NCBI RefSeq assembly: GCF_008831285.2
Contig: NC_045148.1
Location: forward strand, 17,397,002-17,461,001
Length of the DNA stretch: 64,000 nucleotides
From: Nymphaea colorata
Lineage: Eukaryota > Streptophyta > Magnoliopsida > Nymphaeales > Nymphaeaceae
Direction: 5' to 3'
A program made the translations under genes and the position numbers. Within the stretch, counting starts at the first letter, position 1, and every line of letters starts with the position of its first letter. Below, one piece after another: positions 37,901 to 49,627 of this stretch. Under the pieces are notes generated by a model, which made no database searches, had not been told where the DNA came from, and saw only the letters and a program-made list of their open reading frames with translations.

Positions 37901-39105
37901 TGAGATGGCGCCAATCGAGAAACACAAGAAGTGAATTCTCAACTGGAGATTTCCGAGTAGAGATCATGTTATGAACGCTTATCAGGTGCGCCCTGACATA
38001 TATTGTCAGAATCTACTTATTACCCGACATCTACATGTGTAAATACACCCGCACAGAGACATACGCAGCTAAACCACACAAGGTATTTGGAAGATTGGAT
38101 CCTGGCCAGACCACATGATGGCAAACTTCGGAAGCTTGTACCCTCATCCCAATTCCCATCTTGGGAACAAGGCAAAGGATTCATAGGTTCCGTTCAGCGT
38201 TACCTCCCTAAATTTGATCACAGAAGCCAATTCCACAGCAGAGTTGACAATGGGCCGAGTTGGCTGAATGGGAAGTTCACGCATTTGGGTTGCGCATCTC
38301 TCCGGCAGCCAACGATGGAAGGACCAGAATGCCTGGAGCAGTTAGGCATCTCGCCTAACTGTAAAGCAACAGGCAAATATCGTATCCTCTCATAAACATC
38401 CTCCCCACAAATATCTGGCAATTTGGAACATCACATTAACCAAATCAGATCGCCAAAACTTTGTTCCCAAGATTTAACAAGGAATTAGCGGCCGCTGTTT
38501 TTGATGTGCACGACCAATGCCGCACAAAACAACCGGCTCCCAGCCTGTGTGTGTGAAAGAGGGCGAGCGAGAGAAGAGAGAGAGAGCCCAGACCATCAAT
38601 CATACATGTGCTTTCATTAATCATAGATACCAGACAACTCAAATAACAGATAAATAGATCAGATCCACCACATAAGGAAGACATTGAAACATAGGCAGAT
38701 ATTACTGACTCGTATATTTCTTTTTTTATTATTATTAATCACTTAGCACACCACAAAGATCACAGAACACCAAAGGGTAATGGAATGAACTCATCACATG
38801 GGAGGAGCAGACAGACGGGTGGAGAGGAAGAGACGAGAATACAAGAGGAAGAGACGAGAATACAGAGGACGACTCGGTTCCTTATTACATCTATCATAGA
38901 CAGCAACCAATCATTTAAATCAAACGAACTACGGACTTGCACAATCAACAGAAGAATAGAGAGACTAGAACGATACACATACGACATAAGAGTTTATACG
39001 CTGATAACAATGAATTTACCCAAAATCGAGACTGCTATGTATATGAACAGAAGTAATCACCGCTGATGAAGCAAGCGAAACCATCACATGAACTCACAGA
39101 ATCCA
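34984..39105. other. Intergenic region before the PB1-domain gene
   Basis: No recognisable gene on either strand. The part next to 39105 should hold the 3' UTR of the minus-strand PB1 gene. A 21-bp unit (GAGGAAGAGACGAGAATACA plus one base) is tandemly duplicated at about 38824-38865. Short frames at 37196-37474 and 38003-38395 (plus) and at 38218-38421 (minus) have no known domain and are not supported. Confidence 0.5.
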
Positions 39106-41313
39106 CTATGACCTAGCTTGCTTTGTATCTGGCGATAGTTGTGCAGCTGCCTCCCCTGCAGCAGCACTTACAGGTATTTGCTGGCTGTAGAATATTTGCT
39201 GCGGGAAGGCATCGCCATAGTCATAACCCAAGTGGGTAGGTGGACGCAGAAGATGCCTGTAACCCGCATACTGCTGCTGCTCAGAAGCATGAACCAATGG
39301 TGTAGAAGTCAATGGCATGGCTGCAGCACTAGCAGCTGTCCTATATATGTTGCTCGTCAATTCAGGCCGTGGAGGAGGACGAGAGGTGGATGGTGCTGGG
39401 GGCGGCGGGTATGGAAGAGCAGGTGATGGGTCTTTTGCTGGGGGTGGCGCTGGAGCTGCCACAGGCTTGCTTGAGGAATCCGCCACGGCAGATTGATATG
39501 CAGCCAAATTATAGGCCTGATTCTGCCTCAGTGTAGCCATGGTGGAGGTCTGGGGATGCAGGAAAAACATTGGGATCGGTTGATCGACTTGTGGCTGCTG
39601 GGATTGTTGCTGAGTTTGCTGGGGATGGTGATGCACTTGGTAAAACGAAGGCATGGGTGGAGGAGGAATTGCTGCAATTTGAGGGTGGATATAGTGATAC
39701 TCTGGCGGCAGTGCTTGCGGGACAAGGAACCCGGGGTCTGCCGGATACTGCATCTGGACCCTGTAACTGTGATCAGCTAGTTCCCTCTTGGGATCAATGG
39801 CAGTCGGATTGGCGACAGGCGCAGTCGGAACCCTGACTGAATCCTGATAGTATACTGGTTTGGGCGCAGCCTGGGGAGGCGGAGCAGGATTCTCCCTAAA
39901 AAAAAAATAAACCACCACGAGAATGCATAAACCATCAATACCAGGAGCAGTTTCGAATCTCAATCCCTAGAAATCGAACACCCCGAAAAGTCCAACAACA
40001 GAATAGTGGCTTTTCCCTTCGGAAGGTCACAGATTCATAAACTGAGAAACGCATCAGGCGAGCCTAATTCCAGACATTATCAAGTACTAGAATGTCAGAT
40101 TTTAGGATTTAAAAGACACGCCCAATGTTGCAGGTAGACAAAGCGATTGATTTCAGGACTAAAACTGGAGTCATATAAGATTTGAGGAAGTACCGGAATT
40201 TCCTATCTTCCGAAATCCTAACCTCAAATATCTTTTTGCCTAGGAGAAAATTGATGAGGAAAGAGATTAAAGAACAAGATGAATAAGAAGGTAGTACCTG
40301 GGGGGAACCTCGTGCTCCGGCAGGCGCTTCGCTATCTCGGGAGCAAGAGTCATCTGTCCAAGCTGTTCCTCAATGCCACTCAGGCCCACAGCGACCCCAC
40401 TACCACCAACCGCCGGATCCTCCGCCTTGGTTCCCGCGGACGGCAGGTTCGACACCGATGGCGCGGAGGACGTCGACCCAAACGAAGACGACGTCTCCAT
40501 CATCGGCGAGTCCGGCACCGACTGTACCTCCGCCTTCGCTGCCTTGCCTGCGCTGCCAGTGCCAGCCGCAGCAGCACCACTGTCCTCCGACGCAGAAGGG
40601 TCATGGTGGTCCCATTCGGCGGTGACGCCGGAGTCAAGCCCGAGAAGACGGTTAACAGACGCCGCGGCGGTATCGGAGAATCCGCGGGGAAGGCCGACGG
40701 GAACGGTGCCGTTGAGGGCATCGACGAACCAGGTCTCGGCCTTGGCGTCCTCCAGGAGGGAGCCGAGGCTGGAGGCGGTGTCAGGCTTGGCCGGAAAAAG
40801 GAACAGGCGAAGGCGGGAGGGCTTCGGCGAGGAGGCGCACCGGTCGTACTCTTCAATCATGTTATCGAGGTCGTCGTCGGTCGTGACGGAGATCAGGGAG
40901 TCCAGGTCCTCGTGGGGGAGCTGATACTTAAGAGAGAACGGCCTCCCGGCGAGAAGCAGCCTGGATAGGCGAGCGGTGAGGTCGGCCAGCGACGCATGGC
41001 GGTCGGCGACGACGATGCGGGTCTCGCCGCCGAGATAGCACAGGGACTTGTCATGAGGACGGGGAATGATCCTCCCGCCATAGCTGCACATTAGCCGGAG
41101 CTTGGTAGAAGGGGCAGGAGGGACGGCAGCAGAAGCGGCCGCTGGAGGGACATCATCCCACCGAAATGGCTCCGAGTCGGTGCCGCGAGAACGAGGAGAG
41201 GAGTCCAGAGAGTCGGCGTAGGCAGCGGCGGGTGCGGCCGGTGGGGGGGCGGAGACGGGCGGGGGGGCGAAGGGGACGGAGTCGAGCTCCGTCGGGGAGG
41301 CGGCCTTCGCCAT
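39106..41313 (-). CDS. PB1-domain (octicosapeptide/Phox/Bem1p) protein, two exons
   Basis: Minus-strand exons 41313-40298 and 39895-39106 join in frame (AG/G) and give 601 aa. PB1 domains mediate protein-protein interaction by pairing acidic and basic faces; plant members of this long type are mostly uncharacterised cytosolic scaffolds or signalling proteins. An Ala/Pro-rich N-terminus (1-70) precedes the PB1 domain at about 71-177. The domain opens KLRLMCSYGGRIIPRP and contains the acidic OPCA-like stretch TTDDDLDNMIEEYD, so both pairing faces may be present. Next is a conserved block with WFVDALNG. Exon 2 is rich in Pro, Gln and Ala, with HPQQTQQQSQQPQ and PPPPAPSTSRPPPRPE runs typical of disordered tails. 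Exon 1 is very GC-rich in an AT-rich region. Closest known plant proteins are the long single-PB1 octicosapeptide family. Two long plus-strand frames over exon 1 are antisense shadows caused by the GC bias. Confidence 0.9.
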
Positions 41314-44300
41314 TTGGTGGCGGCAGGGGAGGGGAGGGGAGGGGAGTGGGAAGGGTTTTCTCCCCCTCAGCGACGGAGGGTTTGTAGAAAACCCTGGTGG
41401 GGGCGGAGGTATCGCTCAGGAAAAGCGAGTGGGGGCCAGTAGCGGTCTTTCCCTCACTTTTCTTCTGATATTTTTCTCTTTTCCCTAAAGTGAAATTACC
41501 AAATTGCCTTCGTTTGCGGCGGGCGGTTGGCCTGGTAGTCGGCGCACTCCCTTTCAAGTCTCAACCGACTCAGGCATCAAATGTCACCGGAAATCGTCAA
41601 AATCGGACCAATTTGCTGCTTAAATTCCGCTATCATCTAAGATGGTATCAGAAAAGTAACAAGCACCAGGTGAATCGAAGTAAACTATTGATTCATTTAC
41701 ACAAAAGAACCGCCTTATTGATAAGTTAGGTTGAGTAAGCATGTTTAAGAAAAAGAGAAGACCACGAATTAAAAAGAACTTCTAGGAACATCAACCATGC
41801 TAAAGCAAGAATGGGACTTAAAAGAAGAGAGAGAAAAATCAAAACATTTACGACCTGTCTTGTCACTACATTTTTAAACAAATCTAACAAGAGAGTTGAC
41901 GGTAAACTAACAGTAACACTGTAAAAAAGTTGAAACCCGTAAAAATCTGGAGCCAAACTTTTTCTTAAAACTTTGCGGGAGTTTTAGATATTTTGACCGT
42001 CCTCGCTCGAGCAAAAAAAAAGCCATCAAGGGCTAATCTGTAATTTTCTGCTCTGAGCTGGGAAACCCACGGTCTCTTGTCTGCTGCCACGGTCAATGCG
42101 TTGTGGCGCTTCGTCAATTTCTATGCCGGGTTGGGATAATTCTGTAATTGCGCCCAGGTGGTGGTACTCCAGTAAATTTCTGGGCCAGCAGGGCCAAGTC
42201 GTGGGAGGGAGCGGTGATGGTGGCGGGACCCACACTGCGGTGCTTTCCTAACAGACAGCTAGCGTGGAAGGGGCAGTGTGGTAAATTACCGTTATGGGCC
42301 CTCAGCTGGAAGATTTTACGAGGTATGTTCCTGCCAGCTGTTGTGGTCACCATGTAAATAATAATAATAATAATATCGCCGGCCTGTAAAATCCATCGGC
42401 TTCCCTGTCTTCCACATTTTCGAAAATTCTGTTTCGGTTTACATTTTTTTTTTTTTTTTATGAAGCGAAGATTCGAATTTTTTCAACTTGGCAGTTCTTT
42501 CACAATGTTAAATCTTTCCTTGCTTTGTGTGGAAGAAATGCCTAACCCTTAATTGTAATTCGATATGCATTGCCGCTTTTGAATTTTATAGTTTAAAGTT
42601 TGTCTTTTTTTTTTTTTAGTACATTCGATTCCAAATCTTTAATTAAATATATAATGATGAATATACAAATAAATAACAAAATTAACAGATTTGATTTTTT
42701 AATAAATAAATAAAGTTTTGGGGTTTTCCATCCATTTATAGGTGCTAAATAAAGATAAAAATAGGATAAGATTACAATATGTGAAATTATTGGTAAGGGG
42801 AGAATGCTCGCTTTACAATAAAAAGACGTTTATTAAGAGGCGATAATCAAACAAAAAAAAAAAACAGACAACGGTAAGATTTATTTTACATTATATTGAA
42901 AAAGATTATGTTTATAGAGACGCATTAAGCACTCAAAAAAATATGCGACAACGACACTGTATAAAGATAGAGAGTTGGCCCTCGAGAAATCAGAGTGGAG
43001 ACTGGTCGCTTACCAGCCCCTATTCAATCCCATTGCGAAATAACAATGTAAAAATAAATAAATACCGTGTAACCAACTGTCCACACATGCCTACATGTGC
43101 TTCCCTATGCATTGTTCACATTTCTTCACAAACCTAAGGGAAGAAATATTTTCAGAAGCCATTTGTTATTTTATTGAGAGGCATACCTAAGCTAACCAAA
43201 ACAGAAACCTGTTCTCATAAAAAAAAATATAATTTATTACGTAAACATAACAGTGGATTTCAAGAATGAAAGGATTCATTCAAATCCTCATATCATATTT
43301 TGATACAATATAACTAATGTCTCTATCTTTGTGTCAGTCGCCATCTTATTTATGTACAAGGTCTCCATTAAACAACTGAAAGAGAAACCGGGGCATTAAG
43401 ATCTGAGCATGTCGTTTTCTCTCGACTTCAAATTCTAGCGACCAAGCTCCCATGCTCAATCAACGCCCATTTTTTAGTGTTTGAAAACAAAAAGCACGAA
43501 CAGATGATGCCAAGAACAGGTTGACATGGGCTGCTGCTTTTATTAGATGATGCATGGAGGTCCACAGAAATATTTTCAAACACGAACGCGGATATATGGG
43601 CCCTAGCCTATATATGCTCCTCTTTCCTTTTCTTGACTTGTCTTTCATCCAATCCATCCGCAACGTCGGGATAAGTATGGCCTGTGATTGTGGTTGATGC
43701 AAACGGAATATTATCACATCCGGCATCCCCACAAACCACCACGTTGCGGATGAGCCGGCCCGACCCGGCCCAATGCCCAGGCCTACCACCAACCTCCTTT
43801 TCAAACACGTATACCATTTCATCCAAGTTATGGGCTTCACAGAGTACTTTAAATTTTTTTCATATGTAAACGATTAGTTGAGTTCCGAAGTGTTTAATTT
43901 TTACTAGATTATGTTGATCTACAAAGAGAAAAACGATTTTAGTTTAAATCTCCTGAACAATGATATTTTGTTTCTAAGTTGAGATGGTATAGCAGTTTTT
44001 TAAGATTAATTGATGTTGATTTGGTTTAAACATGTTTGATGATACTGAGACTCCAACTTGTATAAATATGTTTTGCGAGTTGATATTTGTTTGTTGGATG
44101 AATATGTGGACATGGTGCTCTCCGCCATCCTTCTATAACTCCATCTTAATTTGTTGTTTTTAGTCGGCTCCTTTTTGTTTATCTTTCACTTCTTGCGGAT
44201 CTTAATGCTTGTATTGCTTGGTGCTCGAGAGGAGGACTCTTGCTTTATACATGTTTGATCAGGAGCGAAAGATCAAGGCATGGTATTCTCTTTCTTTTAA

Positions 44301-45264
44301 GAAAAACGAATTAAACATACTTAAGTCGAGGTTTAGGTAAGCAATGAGTCCATTTGCATGGACAAGAGGTTGAAATCCACGAGAAGAATATAACTTCTAT
44401 TAATTTCTCCATTTGGGTAGATTTAATAAAAAAAGAGGTTGCTTTTCTGTTGAGCTTCTAATAGAAAATCTGTAAAAGTGGTACAAAATAAATGTTAAAT
44501 ATAAATAAGTCTGCTCCAAAGGGATGTAGCAGCGGGCAACAATGTGGTCCACTCCGAAAGTATGCTCTGTGAGCCCTACAGGCAGATAGAGGGTGCAGAA
44601 GGCTATGGTTTCTCTTTAAAATGGTGGAAGTCATCCCAAGACGACTTTCCACGTGTTTGATAACTTCTTATTACCACTTAAAGTCGATAAGAAGCTAGGG
44701 ATTCAATATCACGTACCAAAAACTCCGATCCCTTGCACAAGTCATCAACTTCTCACACCAAAGCTATTGCTATTCCATAGACACGTAAAGGAGATCCCCA
44801 CCCACAATTCAAGAGGTAGGAGACAACCCTGCTGGTGCTTCAAGAATGTTGCTCCCTATGTAAAAAGAAAAGAAAAAAAAAATCACCAACTTCGATACGC
44901 TCCCATATGCAGCCATATTCATGACATTGCTAAAATAAGTTAGCTTTTTAGTCACAAGCCAAAAAGTTATAGTTGAAGTTCGTATATGATGCAAAGTTTT
45001 ATGGATACATTTAAATAGAAACTCTTTGAATGACAACCCTAATCAGGTTGTTGGAGCGTTTGGGTACAATCACAACGGAGTTTGAGAAAAAACCAGTTTT
45101 GATAAAACATAGTTTTGCAAAAGAGAGTGCAAACTTGACTCCCTCAAGTTATTCATAGAAAACATGCTTTGGGTTTGTCATCCAATTAGACAAACTAAAA
45201 TTTCAAAACTCCTAAAAAATCTGGTTTTCATAAAACTGGGTTAGATGAGAGTGTTGCCTAAACA
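41314..45264. other. Intergenic, upstream of the PB1 gene
   Basis: The first ~150 bases are a GGAGGGGAGGGG-rich (plus strand) probable leader of the PB1 gene. A moderately GC-rich stretch at about 42030-42360 has short frames but no domain, and an (AAT)n run follows at about 42358-42376. Minus-strand frames at 43460-43840 and 43608-43826 are discussed separately. Nothing else is recognised. Confidence 0.45.
43608..43826 (-). CDS. Hypothetical ORF, 72 codons, possible gene fragment
   Basis: The frame reads MDEMVYVFEKEVGGRPGHWA near its start and VVVCGDAGCDNIPFASTTIT in the middle, ending in a basic stretch. It stays open upstream of the ATG for about eight codons. Its composition is more protein-like than neighbouring frames. 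I recognise no family, and no flanking exons were found. A competing overlapping frame (43460-43840) also exists. It may be a decayed exon or chance. Confidence 0.2.
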   Translation of the reverse strand: MDEMVYVFEKEVGGRPGHWAGSGRLIRNVVVCGDAGCDNIPFASTTITGHTYPDVADGLDERQVKKRKEEHI

Positions 45265-45702
45265 TAGGGGTGAACACGAGCCGAGTCGAGCCTGAGTTCA
45301 GTCAGCTCGAGCTCGGCTCGACTAATGAAACCTCGAGCTCGATAATAGCTCGATGGAAGTAGCTAAGAGCTCAACTCAGCAGTTACGTGTTGAGCTCGAG
45401 CTCGATTAAGGCTTGACAAACTTGTTTGAATAGAATTGATATTCATGGTTACGTGTTGAGCTCGAGCTCGACTCGATTAAGGCTCGACAAACTCGTAAAC
45501 TCGTTCCAATATGTTGACTTGATTAAGGCTCGACAAACTCGATTAAGGCTCGAGCTTGACTTGCAGTTATGTATTAAGCTCGAACTCAACTCGATTTTTT
45601 GAACAAGTCTACTCGTAAACGTGAGCTCGACTCGTTAAGTAAATGACTCGGCTCAAATTTGTTCACAAGCTGAGCTTTAACCAGTCGTGTTGTTCACCCC
45701 TC
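45265..45702. mobile_element. hAT-like non-autonomous TIR element, 438 bp
   Basis: The left end is TAGGGGTGAACAC and the right end is GTTGTTCACCCCTC, giving an inverted repeat of about 11 bp (AGGGGTGAACA). It is flanked by a perfect 8-bp duplication CCTAAACA at 45257-45264 and 45703-45710, the size made by hAT transposases. The interior is dense in GAGCTCGAGCTCG-like words and has no ORF. A short related fragment follows at about 45893-45960. The superfamily rests on target-duplication length and end sequence. Confidence 0.85.
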
Positions 45703-46536
45703 CCTAAACACCCCCTTTGAGTATACATGATAGCTTTAGATTTAAGATCTCAGTGTCAGGTCTACCAATAAATATAGGGTATTACCAAACTGTGGATTTT
45801 AATACTTTTGATTTCAAATCCTCAAGTTGGACAAAATTCATAGTTGCAAATTTGCATGGAAAATCCTAATAGGGAATAGCAGCAGTTGGTGGTAGAGCTG
45901 CACAAGGAGTTGAGCCAACTCGAGGTTGACTTGACTTTAATGAGTTGAGCTTGAGTTTACATTTATACTTGAAATCAGTGGTGGAGGTACCATTTCATAC
46001 CTGAAAGGGCACTTACATAGTAATTCCAAGTCCTGTCAGTAGGCAGAACTGTAGATTAAGAATATAATGAGTCAAAATGCCATTAGGTAATGTCTAATCT
46101 CAAAGAAATCAGATTCCTCTTGATCAATAAGCAGACAAGTGATGGCAATTCCCTGCACTGGTGAAAATGCTAGTCATGTAAGCAGTGTCATTTTCAATGG
46201 TACCAAAATTTGCTCTCTTTTTTAGTTCACATGTCATTGTTTAGGCTAAGAATGTCCGGCAGTCAAGGGGTTATAGCCATCTTATGGGTGGAATGATGAG
46301 AATCTCCCTTCTTTTCTTTCCTCTCTTTCTTCTTTATACTTTTTCTGAACCAACCTCACTGACAGCGGTTGGTGATCCAACCATGTTGCTCCATAAAGAA
46401 CAAACAAGACCAAAGAGAAGAAGAATCCAAAGGAGATGTCAAAGTAGGCTGTCAAGAATCTCTCATTCTCTGCTTAAAGATCAAAGATCAAAATCAAACA
46501 GAAGAAGAATCCAAGGAAAGTGTCCAAGTAGGCTAT

Positions 46537-46538
<2 letters not shown>

Positions 46539-46633
<95 letters not shown>

Positions 46634-46670
46634 ATATATATATATATATCTATCTATATATACATCTCGT
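46539..46670. repeat. Compound (CT)n-(TA)n microsatellite
   Basis: About 60 bases of CT followed by about 70 bases of mostly TA with TCTATA interruptions. The frames through it encode Ser-Leu and Ile-Tyr repeats and are artefacts. Confidence 0.95.
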
Positions 46671-48636
46671 GAAAATGGGTGAAAATCTTAAACGGCAAGC
46701 GATTTCTTCGTTCCATATTTTTGTCAGGAGGCTACGATGACAACCTCGGCGAGGACTCTGCGATCACCTAAAAAAATGGAAGAAATGGTCAGTAATCGAG
46801 CGCTGCACGCGAGCGGTCGGTCGGAGAGGATCGACGGCGGCAATCACCGGTGGCCCTCCGGCGGAATTATTTTTGTTTCCTTTTCCTGTTTTTCCGTTCG
46901 ATCGATCGAGTACAGGTACAGCTTGCCGCAAAAATTAGATGGAAAAGTGAATGACAAGGCGTCGATCAGGTGGCCGCCTGTTCCTGCTGTTTCAGTACTC
47001 CACTGCACGTGCTTTCGGTACTCCCGTGGGGACTCATAGCTGGGAACGTGGTGTGCTCCGTTTACCATGTGGTGAAGGAACAAAGCCTTCCTTCCTGTAG
47101 AAGAACAATAATGAGGCCGAATTTGGAGGACGAAGCCCACATTGATCGTTCCGCCCCTTCACGTTTCCCGGGGCTTTCAATGAGAAGGTACGATTCGATG
47201 ACCAGACCACTGAATTTCCGCATCATATTCTTTGGCTTGATTTGTTTCCTCTTTTATTTTTATACGTTTGATCATACAGATGAACCTGAATCCGGATTAG
47301 TTTAGTGGAGATCAATGGCGCCAGAAGATGCGACAATCTTGCCTATTAAGTTTCGATCGCAGGTGTCAAAATCTCGAAAAAATTAGCACGGAAGAGACAA
47401 ATTTCAGGAGCTTTCATGAGATTCTAAATTGATTTAAGACTTTACCTTTAGATCGACGGGCAAGCGGCATGGGATAGATGTTGGTTGTCGCCTGGCACTT
47501 TTGGGAGCTTCTTGCTTAGTTCTTAAGTATAAAAGATTTGACGGCCTTCAATTTAAATATCTTGAAATCTCAAACCGACACACTAGGCTAAATGCAAAGC
47601 AATGTTAGTCAACTAAGCAAATTTGGTCCGTATAAGAAAGACGTTGCCATGTGTCGTATAATTGTGAGATGGTTAAAATTTAAAAAACTGTTGCTAAAAA
47701 AATCATAAATCATTGCTAAAGTTACCATAAACCATCACCACATTATAAACTATGGGCAATACAAATTTAATGACTTTCTTTAGCAACATTTGTTTTTAAA
47801 AAAGACAGGATTGAACTTCCTCATATGAGATTCCTCGTACTATAGTCCAACGAAGGGCTAAACTGAATCAAACAATACATGCTGCAACTAATTTTCAATT
47901 TTTTCAATGTATTTTTTTTTTCAATTCATTGGGGTGGGGCTATGACCCAGAAAGACCCCCCTCCCTCTGCCCTTGCTCGCACTGGTGGCAATACGAAGCT
48001 CTGTATTATTTCATAACTTAGGATACAAAAGCAAAAGTGAAAAAGCACTTTTGAGAATAGTTTTCACTTAAAAATTGTATTTGTTTTATTTACTATACAC
48101 CAAAACTACTGATCAAGAGATTTTGTCTTCAATAAGGTAAAACTCCTAAACAGGCAACTTTACCTTTAAAGCCTAAAGGTAAAGGTAAGGTCATTTGTAC
48201 ATAGTGAACGAGCCATGTGGGCTTGTGAGGGCAAATGCTTATTTCATTCTGAGTTATGGCTGAATGAAGATTCAGTTATCTCTGATGCCTCTTGTAGTCC
48301 AAGGTTAGCTTTCTATTTTTAGGTAAGCGGGAGGACCTATTATTCAAAAGAGAGCCTAAACTTTTACCCAACTCTTTGTTCTCTTAAGCTTTTGGTGCTT
48401 CAAAGTACTACTTCTACTGTGCTTTAACTTGTATACCAGTGATTCATTTTTTGCAGTGCAAAAGATTGATGCTCCTGACGCCCGAAACAGCAACTACCGC
48501 ATACCACCTTCCATCTCAAACCATTGCATCAATATCTTCAAAAACTGTTGGCAACCCATTTGAATCGGCCCTTTTCACATTGCTAAGTTACTGTGCCTTT
48601 GCCAAAAACCAACTCCCATAGCATTCGAACTGCGAC

Positions 48637-48932
48637 TGCCTGTCAAATTAAAATATAGACAAAGCTAGCTAAGTATAGAGCATCCACGACTAACGACACA
48701 TAGAGTTTTTATTATTTAAAAAAATATACATGTAAATTTTAGAAAATTTTACTTGTTTTATATAAAATTTTTAAAAAATGATATTTCAGTCATTGTCAAA
48801 ATTTAGAAACTTTAATTTGGCCCTTCTCATGAAAACTTTTTAGCTTTGCCTCTGCTCGATTGCTTGTCAAATTAAAATATAGACAAAGCAAGCTAACCAT
48901 ATGGAGCGTCCACTACTAACGGCACATGGAGT
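48637..48932. repeat. Pair of ~70-bp direct repeats 224 bp apart
   Basis: Copies at 48637-48706 and 48861-48932 share TGCCTGTCAAATTAAAATAT or TGCTTGTCAAATTAAAATAT, then AGACAAAGC, and end in ACATAGAGT or ACATGGAGT. The second copy follows a TTTGCCTCTGCTCGATTG segment. They could be the remains of repeated insertion of one element. Confidence 0.8.
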
Positions 48933-49627
48933 CTAGCAATTAATCCTTTCATTTTTCTCGTTTAGGGGACTCAAAATTTAGAATCTGATTTGAGTCTTTT
49001 TTCTTTTTCTTCTTTTTATTTTCCTGTCATGCTATTGAATATGATACAATATTAGGAGAAAGAAACGATTGAGCAAATCTTGTTTGTATCTGACACCTGG
49101 AGGAGTGACTGCCATTTTGGAGAGAAGGATTTGGAAAGCTGACACATTGTCCCCTTAAAGGCATGATGTTTGATTCCTCTATGCTTCATGAGTATGCATA
49201 TTATATTTTCAGTAGAGTGCAATTTTTTTTTAAACCCTAAAATCATTTTTCTTACCTTTTTGACAAAAAAAAATTAACTGGAAAAAGTTAGAGATCTTCT
49301 CCACCAACCTTCTTACCTACCAACCTTCTTACCTTTAATTTTAAGACTGAAAAGGAAAAAAAGGTTAACGTTTGATTGTTCTGTGTATGGTGGGGATAAC
49401 TTTTACATAATGTATCCTATTATGATCACAATACTTTAAAAGACCTCCCGGTAAAAATGTCACTGAAATTTGAAATAAACTGCAAGGTTGGGAATGCGCT
49501 ATTGTGCTGTGAGACAGTTGAAAGAAAATTAACGATCTTCTTGCTCTGATAAAATTCATCTATAGGGCATTTGAGTACCCCACATCTTAGATTGGAGGGT
49601 CTGGATTTACACGGTAACTGTTTGAGA

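Larger units (their letters stand above)
45711..49620. other. Gene-poor region with a long (CT)n/(TA)n block and a dispersed repeat
   Basis: No gene is supported. Plus-strand frames at 46284-46740 are generated largely by the (CT)n/(TA)n block. A 100-codon plus frame (46737-47039) and a minus frame (46844-47140) overlap in a moderately GC-rich stretch, with no recognisable domain in either. A duplicated 70-bp unit lies at 48637 and 48861. Confidence 0.4.

Noticed and set aside
38003-38421. Overlapping plus (130-codon) and minus (67-codon) frames
   Set aside because: No recognisable domain; the region is downstream of the PB1 gene and more likely UTR or intergenic.
40279-40968. Long plus-strand frames (229 and 183 codons) over the PB1 gene
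   Set aside because: They are antisense to a well-supported PB1 exon and arise from its GC-rich codons; the products are Arg-rich and without domains.
46284-46740. Plus-strand frames of 123-132 codons
   Set aside because: About a third of each is Ser-Leu or Ile-Tyr repeats from a (CT)n-(TA)n microsatellite; no domain and no splice context.
46737-47140. Overlapping 100-codon plus and 98-codon minus frames
   Set aside because: Both overlap the same moderately GC-rich stretch. Neither has a recognisable motif or partner exon, so I could not choose between them.
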